DNA from: an uncultured Gammaproteobacteria bacterium
Lineage (GTDB): Bacteria > Pseudomonadota > Gammaproteobacteria > Enterobacterales > Psychrobiaceae
Length of the DNA: 35,489 bases
Reading direction: 5' to 3'
NCBI GenBank assembly: GCA_937139475.1
Contig: CAKZQF010000083.1
Location: 1 to 35,489 of the forward strand
Both the position numbers and the translations under genes were made by a program. The number at the start of each line of letters is the position of its first letter. The stretch's first letter is position 1. Positions 18,615 to 26,273 of this stretch are shown one piece after another. Below the pieces are notes generated by a model. That model saw only the letters and a list, made by a program, of their open reading frames with translations. It was not told the origin of the DNA and made no database searches.

Positions 18615-19826
18615 TTAATGTTGAAGTTTAGGCAGCTTTAGCGATATTGCACCAGCCAACATAATGAATGCGCAGGAAATAAACAAACATGCTTCCAGGC
18701 CATATAGTTGATATACCCAACCCGACAACACTGTGCCGATTAAACGCCCCATTGCATTGGCCATATAATAAAAGCCCACGTCTAGTGACACGCCATCAGC
18801 ATCGGCCAAATTGACGATCAGAAAGCTATGCAGGGAAGAGTTAAGCGCAAATACAACCCCGAAAATAAACAGTCCAATTACAATTGACGTTTGTATGAAC
18901 CAGTTTGCATATAACGCTATTGCAATGAGTAGCGGAATAGCGGCAAGCGCGAACGCCCAATTTGCAGCTTCACTTGGTGCTATCGGCCTGTCGCTGCGTT
19001 TAATAACCTTGGGAGCTAGTGACTGAACACCGCCGTATCCAATAACCCACAACGCTAAAAATCCGCCGACCCACCAATGATCCCAATTAAAGGTTTGAGA
19101 TAAATAAACTGGCAGCGCAACCACAAACCAAACATCACGGGCACCAAACAAAAATAGTCTGGCGGCTGACAATGTATTAATCGCCGGGCTTTTTGAGAAT
19201 AGATCGGTAAATTTAGGTTTAACTTTCGCCTTGCCTAAATCACTCTTCAAAGCATGTAAACTATAAAACCAAACCAGTGCTAAGGCGCTTGCCATTAAAA
19301 GCACTGCACCTTTAAATTCAAGTAAGGTTAACAGTAAGCCACCAAGGAAGAAGCCGACGCCTTTAAGGGCATTTTTCGAGCCCGTTAGAATGGCAACCCA
19401 TTTAAATAATGTTCCCTCCTGACCTTGGGCGACTAACATTTTAATGGAGCTTTTGGCACTCATTTTATTCAAATCTTTCGCTATGCCCGATAACGCTTGA
19501 GCGGCCATAACATAAACCACGGATAACCACTCACTGGGAACTGCTAGCATGAGTAACGCAATCACCTGCAACGCTAGTCCAATATTCATGGTGCGATTAA
19601 GGCCCAAGCGAGCACCTAACCAACCACCGATTAAGTTTGTTACCACACCGAATATTTCATAGAAAAGAAACAACATGGCAATACTTAATGGGCTATAACC
19701 TAGATGATGAAAATAGAGCACAACCAGCATGCGCAACGCACCATCGGTTAGCGTAAAAGCCCAATAGTTGCCAGTCACAATCAGATATTGCTTTATGTCC
19801 TGGGGTATATTCGCCAAAAGCTTCAT
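18615..19826 (-). CDS. arsJ: organoarsenical efflux MFS transporter ArsJ
   Basis: A 403-residue 12-helix MFS protein. Segments such as YLIVTGNYWAFTLTDGALR, GARLGLNRTMNIGL and SGIAKDLNKMSAKSSIK are characteristic of ArsJ, which exports 1-arseno-3-phosphoglycerate. That compound is made when a GAPDH uses arsenate instead of phosphate. In described systems a dedicated gapdh gene is the neighbour; none is seen here, so either the housekeeping GAPDH supplies the substrate or the partner lies outside the window. It is the last gene of a three-gene minus-strand operon, 47 nt after acr3. Confidence 0.9.
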   Translation of the reverse strand: MKLLANIPQDIKQYLIVTGNYWAFTLTDGALRMLVVLYFHHLGYSPLSIAMLFLFYEIFGVVTNLIGGWLGARLGLNRTMNIGLALQVIALLMLAVPSEWLSVVYVMAAQALSGIAKDLNKMSAKSSIKMLVAQGQEGTLFKWVAILTGSKNALKGVGFFLGGLLLTLLEFKGAVLLMASALALVWFYSLHALKSDLGKAKVKPKFTDLFSKSPAINTLSAARLFLFGARDVWFVVALPVYLSQTFNWDHWWVGGFLALWVIGYGGVQSLAPKVIKRSDRPIAPSEAANWAFALAAIPLLIAIALYANWFIQTSIVIGLFIFGVVFALNSSLHSFLIVNLADADGVSLDVGFYYMANAMGRLIGTVLSGWVYQLYGLEACLFISCAFIMLAGAISLKLPKLQH

Positions 19827-19873
19827 TTCTTCCTCGCTATATCTCTAATGAGCGGCTTGCTTTAACTGTCATA

Positions 19874-20905
19874 CTATTTTTCCTCAACCGAAAACCAGTG
19901 CTGTGTTTTATTGGTCAGCGCCACAAGGGAAAGCATGACAGGTACTTCGACCAATACGCCAACGACGGTAGCAAGTGCCGCGCCTGAATGTAGGCCAAAC
20001 AACGAAATAGCAACGGCTACGGCTAACTCAAAGAAGTTTGATGTACCAATTAAACAAGCCGGTGCAGCAATATTATGTTTTAGTCTTAATTTCAGCGCGG
20101 CAAAATAGGCGATAAAGAAAATACCATAAGTTTGAATCACCAATGGAATCGCTATTAAACCAATATTTTTCGGCTCTTCTAAGATGGTGTTGGCTTGAAA
20201 GCCAAACAACAGCACAACGGTTGCCAAGAGTCCGAGTACGGAATAAGGCTTGAGCTTATCTAAAAGTTCAGTGATTGCAGTTTCGCTTTTTGATGACTTA
20301 TTTAGCAACCGCCGCGCCAATATTCCCGCGATGAGTGGTAGTACAACATACAGTACTACGGATAATAATAATGTTATCCAAGGGACATGAATGTCGCTTA
20401 CGCCTAGCAACAATCCAGCAATAGGCGCAAAGGCAAACACCATGATCAAGTCATTTACCGACACTTGAACCAGCGTATAATTTGGATCGCCTTTGGTTAA
20501 CTGAGACCACACAAATACCATCGCCGTACAAGGAGCAACTCCCAACAAAATCATCCCTGCAATGTATTGTTGAGCGATCTCTGGAGAAACAAAATCGGCG
20601 AACAGTCCTTCAAAAAATAGCCAACCCAGCAGCGCCATTGAAAACGGTTTAATTAGCCAATTAATTACTAGCGTTAAGAACAACCCCCGTGGGTTTCGGC
20701 CAACTTCTTTAATGGCAGAGAAATCAATTTGGACCATCATGGGAAATATCATTACCCAAATGAATACAGCCACCACCACATTAACGTGCGCGACTTCAAG
20801 TGAAGCAACGGCTTGAAACAAATTAGGATAAATACTGCCTAGCGTCACACCTACGATGATGCACAGCCCTACCCATACAGACAGATACCGCTCAAAAATC
20901 CCCAA
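19874..20905 (-). CDS. acr3: arsenite efflux transporter, ACR3 family
   Basis: A 343-residue, about 10-helix inner-membrane protein of the bile/arsenite/riboflavin transporter superfamily. It carries the Acr3 signature region [15 protein letters not shown] with the conserved Cys that is needed for arsenite transport, the preceding [14 protein letters not shown], and [19 protein letters not shown] in the second half. It extrudes As(III) using the proton motive force. It begins 9 nt after the ArsC-ArsR gene, with AGGAGA just before the ATG at 20905. Within the operon it is the arsenite exit route, whereas ArsJ exports an arsenate ester. Confidence 0.95.
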   Translation of the reverse strand: MGIFERYLSVWVGLCIIVGVTLGSIYPNLFQAVASLEVAHVNVVVAVFIWVMIFPMMVQIDFSAIKEVGRNPRGLFLTLVINWLIKPFSMALLGWLFFEGLFADFVSPEIAQQYIAGMILLGVAPCTAMVFVWSQLTKGDPNYTLVQVSVNDLIMVFAFAPIAGLLLGVSDIHVPWITLLLSVVLYVVLPLIAGILARRLLNKSSKSETAITELLDKLKPYSVLGLLATVVLLFGFQANTILEEPKNIGLIAIPLVIQTYGIFFIAYFAALKLRLKHNIAAPACLIGTSNFFELAVAVAISLFGLHSGAALATVVGVLVEVPVMLSLVALTNKTQHWFSVEEK

Positions 20906-20914
20906 AATACTCTC

Positions 20915-21676
20915 CTAATTACAACAACTAGAAACTCTTGCTGGGCGCTCACCCATTGCACTTAGTCTGCTTAGTTCTTTTTCAATAAAAATGGGCTCAT
21001 TAACAACGCTTGAGGTGATAACTGCTTTCATCCAGTCAGGCAGCGTCGGGTTTAAGGAATAGAAGACCCATTGCTGTTTTTTTCGATCAGCCAAGATACC
21101 TGTTTTTCGAAGTTGAGCGAGATGTCGGGATACTTTGGGTTGGCTTTCTTCATCAAGCGCTGCCATTAGCTCACAAACGCATAGTTCTTTTTCGACCGCA
21201 ATGAGCATTAAGGTCTTCAAACGAATGTCATCGGCCAACGATTTATAAAATACGGTTGGCGTAATAGCTGCTGGTTTCTGCTTTTCTTGCCTAAGCAAAA
21301 ACATCTTTATACGTTCATTTAGCTCCTGCAACGTTTTCTCAAAAGGGTTGGTCTCTGTTCTTGCGCGTGGTTGTGGAAAATCCCATGCAACGCAGTTACT
21401 CCCAATCACCCGGCTATCGCATTCCTGTGCAGCCTTATTACAGAGCGCGATCACAAAATCAAAGTGTTGATTTGAAAACTCTTCAATGCCTTGAGATTTA
21501 AGCCCTTCAGCGCAAAGGCCAAAGTGCGCAATTGCTTGTATTGTTCGTGGGTCAATGTCCTCAGGACTTAGTCCAGCGCTGTGGACTTCAAACTCCCCCT
21601 TTCCATGATGTTTCATCAACGCTTCAGCCATGATCGATCTAGCCGAATTCTCTGTGCTTAAAAATAGGACTTTCAT
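20915..21676 (-). CDS. ArsC-ArsR fusion: LMW-phosphatase-type arsenate reductase domain (catalytic Cys replaced by Ser) plus ArsR/SmtB repressor
   Basis: A 253-residue two-domain protein. Residues 1 to about 130 form a low-molecular-weight-phosphatase/ArsC fold (KVLFL start, EVHSAGLSPEDIDP, VAWDFPQP). The P-loop, normally Cys-x5-Arg, reads S7-TENSA-R13: codon AGC gives Ser at the nucleophile position. Cys79 and Cys86, the positions of the resolving cysteines Cys82/Cys89 of Staphylococcus/Bacillus ArsC, are retained at the same spacing. Residues 140-235 are an ArsR winged helix with the As(III)-binding ELCVCEL motif (Cys166, Cys168) and recognition helix QPKVSRHLAQLRK; the tail ends SSCCN. It is first in the operon and sits behind a palindromic operator, so it is surely the local repressor. 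Reductase activity is doubtful. Whether the Ser is usual in this fusion family I cannot say. Confidence 0.9.
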   Translation of the reverse strand: MKVLFLSTENSARSIMAEALMKHHGKGEFEVHSAGLSPEDIDPRTIQAIAHFGLCAEGLKSQGIEEFSNQHFDFVIALCNKAAQECDSRVIGSNCVAWDFPQPRARTETNPFEKTLQELNERIKMFLLRQEKQKPAAITPTVFYKSLADDIRLKTLMLIAVEKELCVCELMAALDEESQPKVSRHLAQLRKTGILADRKKQQWVFYSLNPTLPDWMKAVITSSVVNEPIFIEKELSRLSAMGERPARVSSCCN

Positions 21677-21693
21677 AGACTCACCTCACTTAC

Positions 21694-21713
21694 ATATAAC
21701 AATTATGTTATAT
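21694..21713. promoter_or_regulatory. putative ArsR operator in the ars promoter
   Basis: ATATAAC-AATTAT-GTTATAT is a perfect 7-bp inverted repeat with a 6-nt spacer, 17 bp before the ArsC-ArsR start codon (ATG at 21676). AT-rich dyads overlapping the promoter are the usual ArsR/SmtB binding site. The position fits repression relieved by arsenite. Confidence 0.7.
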
Positions 21714-21869
21714 AACTTTTTTATTATATACAATCGAAAGGATGAGATATTTTTGTGGAGCAAGGTGTTGCGATGCCCCTTTGCAATGAACCACAAGTCT
21801 TATATTGGAGCGTGAGCGGATTAGAAATTCACAACCAACTGTCGATAGAAGCAATTTATTTTGAATAAG

Positions 21870-21897
21870 TGGCACAGAGATAGAGAACTGAACCCTA
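21870..21897 (-). pseudogene. tRNA 3'-end remnant (T-arm, acceptor strand, CCA), copy B
   Basis: On the minus strand: T-stem TAGGG, loop TTCAGTT, T-stem partner CTCTA (4 of 5 pairs), 7-nt acceptor strand TCTCTGT, G, CCA. The G before CCA and the acceptor resemble tRNA-Ser. There is no 5' half and no terminator directly after it. Copy C lies 127 bp away in the same orientation. Confidence 0.65.
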
Positions 21898-21950
21898 GCA
21901 TCAGGCGTGGAAATAAACCGTTGCATTACCTTAACTAAATGCTGAAAAGC

Positions 21951-21987
21951 AAAAAGCCCGTCAACAAATAAATGTTAACGGGCTTTT
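21951..21987 (-). terminator. intrinsic terminator, repeat of the 11.5-kb copy, following tRNA remnant C
   Basis: A long stem (GCCCGTCAACA against TGTTAACGGGC, one mismatch) with loop AATAAA is flanked by an A-run on the left and TTTT on the right, so it is bidirectional. The inner sequence TCAACAAATAAATGTTAA is identical to the hairpin at 11481-11518. No gene ends close to it on either strand except the tRNA remnant. Confidence 0.85.
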
Positions 21988-21996
21988 CTAAATAAG

Positions 21997-22024
21997 TGGC
22001 GCAGAGATAGGGAGCTGAACCCTA
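21997..22024 (-). pseudogene. tRNA 3'-end remnant (T-arm, acceptor strand, CCA), copy C, best preserved
   Basis: On the minus strand: T-stem TAGGG, loop TTCAGCT, T-stem CCCTA (5 of 5 pairs), 7-nt acceptor strand TCTCTGC, G, CCA. These are exactly the lengths of a tRNA 3' half, with tRNA-Ser-like discriminator G. The T-loop keeps TTC but carries G where A58 is expected. Upstream sequence (22030 and higher) cannot fold into a D-arm or anticodon arm, so this is only a tail. The terminator follows 9 nt later. Confidence 0.7.
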
Positions 22025-22815
22025 CCCTTTCGTTCAAAATAAATAATAATGCGTTATTTTTCAGCCAGTAATATTGTAAAAATCAAACCAAAATTAGCAA
22101 TTGGTTAATACAATTGACTTTAGTGCTCTATCCCAACATTGTCAATTAGAATTGTAAAATTTCATACCAAGCTTACCATGTGAAAATATCGGTGATTTAT
22201 GCAATTTATTCCTATTTTTTTTTCCCAAAAAAGGTGATGTCTAACCGAAGTTCGACTTATTATTTTGTAAATATTTTTGGCTCATAAACAGACACCACCT
22301 AATAACCTTCACATATCGGCCCGTGAGCTTTTGATTACATTACGTTAAATCGCTGAAAGCTACGAGAGGGAATAATTTCTTATGAATTATCTATCGATAT
22401 TTCAACACAAGAGCCATCATTGATAATCTGCATAAGAGCTTGAAAAAAGAGAAGTATCAAAGCTGAGATTGATATTAAACGCATACAAGAACAATTGAGA
22501 AGTAAAGTTTTTTAGCCGCTTTCTCATTATTTATTTTAGACCTGAACTTAACCAAACAGGTTTAGTTCAGGCAAAGATGCTTATCCGCAGGTGATTTAAT
22601 TAATGATGTGGAAGGCCATAATAGTTTTATTTCTGTTGAGTTTTATACTAATGTTTATATAGCGTATCGATTCGCTACAGTTAAATTTCATTACTGATAA
22701 TTTTAAACATGATACCCCTAAAATTAGTGCTAAATTAATTAACAGCATAACAAACCTCGAAATCTCAGGTAGTTAGTTATTTCCAATGGAATAAACAAAA
22801 TAAATAAGGGTGGCG
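22025..22815. other. 791-bp AT-rich noncoding stretch upstream of the isoprenoid operon
   Basis: No credible gene on either strand. It contains an inverted repeat CAATTGAC / GTCAATT (22111-22147), the longer dyad at 22541-22571, and a weak promoter candidate TTGAGT (22636) - 16 bp - TATAGC (22658). The leader to the first gene is long, about 150 nt, if that promoter is real. Confidence 0.45.
22541..22571. promoter_or_regulatory. large dyad upstream of the isoprenoid operon
   Basis: CCTGAACTTAACC and GGTTTAGTTCAGG pair at 12 of 13 positions around the 5-nt loop AAACA, 245 bp before the first gene. Overlapping it is ACCTG-N12-CAGGT (22540-22561), similar to but 2 bp longer than a classical lux box. 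It is a candidate operator or a structured leader; it has no T-run and is unlikely to be a terminator. Confidence 0.5.
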
Positions 22816-23805
22816 ATGCAGACTTTATCCAAGCCGGATTATCAACTTCTTGAAGATAAAGTTCGTACTTATAGCTACCAGTCTTTATCTAATCAGCTGA
22901 ATACAACGCCTGCTTCATTTCAACCAATTTGCGAGTACATTCAGCGTGTTCCAGGAAAGCGATATCGAACATTGGTGGCTGTCGGTTGGGGGGTAGCGAT
23001 CTCCCCCCATGCGTGCTTGAAAAAGTTATGTGAAGCAGCGACAGCTGTCGAGTTAATACATGATGGTTCATTGATACACGATGATATTATCGATGAGTCT
23101 GGCACCCGCCGAGGCCAGCTAGCTGCTCACCTTAAATTTGGTGTCTCCAGTTCGAATAATTATGGATTATTTTTGATCTCCAGAGGCATTTGTCAACTTT
23201 ATCAATTACAAAAAAGCTGTGGTATACATTTGGGGTTATCCCAAATTCATACTATCGCCAAAGCCCAATTGTATGAGAACACCGTGTTATCTAATGACAA
23301 TATTATCAGTTATAAAGTATTGCAGGATATCTCCGACGGCAAAACAGGGGTGTTGTTCAAGATTGCCTGTATCATAGGCGTTGCATTAAATAGTGATGCT
23401 ATTCCAGATATAGAAAAATACCTTATTGCTGCAAAAAATTATGGTGTTGCGGTTGGTCGAGCATTTCAAATTAGAGATGATATTACGGATTTTATGGATA
23501 CGTCTGAAAGCGATGGTGTGTATGGAGCAGATCTCATCGCCGGCAATTGTAATTGGCCAATTACTTGTTGGATAAGAGCACACTCCAACCCAAGTCAAGC
23601 ACAACTTCACTTCAAACAATGTAAAGGAAATCCTAGTGCAGCGTTTGATTTGATCTCTGAAATAAAGGAAGCAGGAACCCTTGAGAAAGTTCAACAGGAG
23701 TTGATGAAAAACATCAAAATGGCAGAAAATTCACTAGCAGTTTTGCCTTACAATGAAGGAAAATTATTACTGCAAAAGTTTCTAAAAACATTAGGAACAG
23801 TATAA
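22816..23805 (+). CDS. polyprenyl diphosphate synthase (trans-isoprenyl chain elongation enzyme)
   Basis: A 329-residue class I prenyltransferase. I start it at ATG 22816, six bases after AAGGG; an in-frame GTG at 22810 is inside that ribosome site. Motifs: GKRYRT (residues 48-53), first Asp-rich motif H88-DDIID-93, GKTG with Lys176/Thr177, second Asp-rich motif R220-DDITD-225. It condenses isopentenyl diphosphate with an allylic diphosphate using Mg2+. The fifth residue before the first motif is Gly84, small as in C20-and-longer synthases rather than the bulky aromatic of short-chain enzymes, so a product of C20 or more is inferred. The usual GD pair of the helix after the first motif is replaced (NNYGLFLISRG). 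It is the first gene of a tight four-gene operon, one base overlapping the next. Confidence 0.93.
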   Translation: MQTLSKPDYQLLEDKVRTYSYQSLSNQLNTTPASFQPICEYIQRVPGKRYRTLVAVGWGVAISPHACLKKLCEAATAVELIHDGSLIHDDIIDESGTRRGQLAAHLKFGVSSSNNYGLFLISRGICQLYQLQKSCGIHLGLSQIHTIAKAQLYENTVLSNDNIISYKVLQDISDGKTGVLFKIACIIGVALNSDAIPDIEKYLIAAKNYGVAVGRAFQIRDDITDFMDTSESDGVYGADLIAGNCNWPITCWIRAHSNPSQAQLHFKQCKGNPSAAFDLISEIKEAGTLEKVQQELMKNIKMAENSLAVLPYNEGKLLLQKFLKTLGTV

Positions 23806-25235
23806 TGAAGATAAGCTCGGCAAGTGATATTATATTCAGTGTTGTTGATATTATCCGCACAGCATATAACGTCCGAAACCAACAATCAGCAGCTCCCTCA
23901 ACATCGGTTAAAAAGCGTTTGAAATCTCAATTTATTGCAACGGGACGCAATATATCTATCGCTTGTTCATTTTTAAATCACCACGACCAAAAAGAATTTC
24001 AGCTTACCTATTTGGCTTGCCGCGTACTTGATGCGTTTGAAGATTTAATCAAAGATAATCGCCTATCGGTCAAACAATTAACACTGGCGCAAGCGTATCT
24101 TTGTGAAAAAAGTGACAAGCTGCCTGAATCAGGATTGTTGAACGCAAACACTAAGTATGATTATTTGGAAAAAGATATTGTACTGAACTTGCCAATTCTA
24201 CGACAAAGCCTTGATACTCTGGACATAGACCGTCGAAAGAGGGTAAACATACTAATCACTGATATCTCAAATGCAATGTGTCGTATTAAAAAAGAAAATA
24301 TAGAAAAGAATACTGAGCGATATGGCAATGAAATATTAGGCCGTATTTGCCAATATGTATGTGAAGTATTAAATATCGTCGATTCCTGCCCTATTGATTA
24401 TCAAGTACTAGGAACTACATTGCAAAGTGTGAATAATCTTCGAGACTTTGAAAAAGACCAAATTTATAAAGGGAGCGAAGAAAAGTCCAAGTTGCCACTG
24501 CTAATACAGATTGCTATGACTAGTGTTTGTATTCCTTCGAACTTGGCACATCTTGATTTTAAAACAGTATCCCGTAGCAGAGCAGCCGTGAGCTATTTAA
24601 CCATAACCACAACTCAGTTTATCTACAAATATTTTAATATTCCCCTGCCGCCATCTCTTAGATACCCACTACTAAACAGCATATATTGTGCATTTTCACA
24701 AAAATCTTTTATAAAAATAGTTAACTCTATTTCATCTTTGTTATTAGCCCCAGCAAGCAAAATATTAGATGGTTTAGCACAGGATAATAAAACAATCACT
24801 CATCATTACTCTGCGCAGCTCCATTATGAAACTAGCCTTGCACTTGAACATCATAACACATCTCACGCTCTGGCATTATCCAGAACTCTGCAATTGTTTC
24901 GACTTGCCCGTACCTTGTGCGAAGCCATAGCAAATAAAAATAATACCGTAAAATTGATTTTGGCAAGTGACTTATTGTTCGCCAAAGCGTTAGATGAAAT
25001 AGCTCTTTTAGGTGATGATATTGTCATTAAGTTTTGTGAGTTTGCTCAGTTCTTAGCAGAGAAAGCCGAAAGCAACCAAAGTTACACCGATTATGACGGT
25101 GATATTGCGGCATTTATTGCAAAAATAGTGTCTTCAGGAAATCACCTTTCGTTAACTGACTGTCGGCGGAAAGTAAAAATAGCAAGGCATACGTCCCAAC
25201 AAATTTATGGATGTAAAGCCAATGAATTTAAATAA
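23805..25235 (+). CDS. squalene/phytoene synthase-like head-to-head prenyltransferase with extra C-terminal prenyl-synthase-like segment
   Basis: A 476-residue protein starting at ATG 23805, overlapping the previous stop by one base (TAATG). Residues about 40-300 match the squalene/phytoene synthase fold: GRNISIACSFL, first Asp motif ACRVLDAFEDL (Asp76, Glu79, Asp80) and second motif NNLRDFEKD (Asp214, Asp218). Such enzymes join two allylic diphosphates head to head through a cyclopropyl intermediate. Bacterial family members are usually about 280-350 residues. The extra segment, about 330-476, contains LILASDLLFAKALDEIALLGD, close to the GD-L-A helix of chain-elongating polyprenyl synthases, the very motif that is degenerate in the upstream enzyme. 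It may be a regulatory or heterodimer-forming portion. It should be co-translated with its neighbours. Fold confident, reaction inferred. Confidence 0.8.
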   Translation: MKISSASDIIFSVVDIIRTAYNVRNQQSAAPSTSVKKRLKSQFIATGRNISIACSFLNHHDQKEFQLTYLACRVLDAFEDLIKDNRLSVKQLTLAQAYLCEKSDKLPESGLLNANTKYDYLEKDIVLNLPILRQSLDTLDIDRRKRVNILITDISNAMCRIKKENIEKNTERYGNEILGRICQYVCEVLNIVDSCPIDYQVLGTTLQSVNNLRDFEKDQIYKGSEEKSKLPLLIQIAMTSVCIPSNLAHLDFKTVSRSRAAVSYLTITTTQFIYKYFNIPLPPSLRYPLLNSIYCAFSQKSFIKIVNSISSLLLAPASKILDGLAQDNKTITHHYSAQLHYETSLALEHHNTSHALALSRTLQLFRLARTLCEAIANKNNTVKLILASDLLFAKALDEIALLGDDIVIKFCEFAQFLAEKAESNQSYTDYDGDIAAFIAKIVSSGNHLSLTDCRRKVKIARHTSQQIYGCKANEFK

Positions 25236-26271
25236 ATATCACAAGTCGCAAGAAAAAAGGAAGAAAACATCTTCCGTACATCCGTATATTCCAAACACTA
25301 TTTGGATGAAAAAATTAGACTACTTGTTACGAAAATTTATGAAGCTAGAGAGTGGTGCTAATATATTTCCGCTTGGTCATATTCTGCTTTATTACCTGTG
25401 CTTTATTGCTGCTATTTATCCAGGGGTTGTGGAATCTACCTCATTTCTCATATTTCTTTGGTTTATGGTGGCTTTATTAAATTACTCTTTAAGCATAGGA
25501 ATTCTTCACTTACATACCCATAGAAAACTTTTTGTTAGTTACTGGCCAAACCGTGTTGTCGAGTTTTTATTATGCTTTCCAAGTTGCTTGTCTTACCCAA
25601 TGATGCGATATATTCACGTTTATATGCATCATAGGTTTGATAACGGTGCCGGTGATATTACCTCTACCGAAGGCTTTCGCTCAGGTTTTAAGGCTATTCA
25701 CTATTGGCTTCGCTATTGGCTTATTTGTCAATTAGAAACAATTAGGGGGCTGTTTGCCTCTTCAGCCAAACCTAGGTGGCGGAAGCTAAGGCGACAATAT
25801 ATTGTTGATACCTTGGGATGTATTGCGATAGTTACTATGATCACGGCTTATGTCGACCCTATTCGAACATTAGTATTTTGGCATTTAAGCTTAGTTCTTG
25901 TCTTTATCAATATTGGTTTTTTTGCTTGGCTGACTCATGCACCTGCATTTTCAGGTCAGATTAATGGTTCCATTAATACAGCAAACAAATGGTCTAATTT
26001 TTTAATGCATAATCAAGGATTCCATGTAATCCACCACTTACACCCAGGTATTCACTGGACACAAATACCAGCGCATCTCGATGTTATGCTTGATGTGGAT
26101 GACAGTTTAATCGTGCCTTACTGGGTTACATTACCAAGTGCTTGGCGTATTGTTTCACCGAAAAAATTTAGAAACGCCCAGTACGGAGAAAAGTGGAAAC
26201 ACACTTATCAACAAAAGAAAGCAAATAATCAACTTAGATCAAAATTAGTACCTTATTTTTCTTGGATATAA
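25207..26271 (+). CDS. membrane fatty-acid-desaturase-like di-iron oxygenase (ketolase/hydroxylase/desaturase type)
   Basis: A 354-residue integral-membrane protein with the three histidine boxes of the family: H101-LHTH-105, H137-VYMHH-142, and H273-VIHH-277 followed by LHPGIHW. The last resembles the HHLYPG box of CrtW carotenoid ketolases and fatty-acid desaturases. Four or so hydrophobic segments lie at about 55-72, 78-100, 200-215 and 222-242. It would use a di-iron centre and O2 to desaturate, hydroxylate or ketolate a membrane-embedded lipid, here most simply the isoprenoid made by the two preceding enzymes. The ATG at 25207 overlaps the previous gene by 29 nt; ATG 25222 is an alternative and neither has a strong ribosome site. 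Confidence 0.85.
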   Translation: MDVKPMNLNKYHKSQEKRKKTSSVHPYIPNTIWMKKLDYLLRKFMKLESGANIFPLGHILLYYLCFIAAIYPGVVESTSFLIFLWFMVALLNYSLSIGILHLHTHRKLFVSYWPNRVVEFLLCFPSCLSYPMMRYIHVYMHHRFDNGAGDITSTEGFRSGFKAIHYWLRYWLICQLETIRGLFASSAKPRWRKLRRQYIVDTLGCIAIVTMITAYVDPIRTLVFWHLSLVLVFINIGFFAWLTHAPAFSGQINGSINTANKWSNFLMHNQGFHVIHHLHPGIHWTQIPAHLDVMLDVDDSLIVPYWVTLPSAWRIVSPKKFRNAQYGEKWKHTYQQKKANNQLRSKLVPYFSWI

Positions 26272-26273
26272 AT

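Noticed and set aside
21997..22100. A complete tRNA gene ending at 21997
   Set aside because: Only the T-arm and acceptor 3' strand can be formed; upstream bases do not give an anticodon arm, D-arm or matching 5' acceptor strand.
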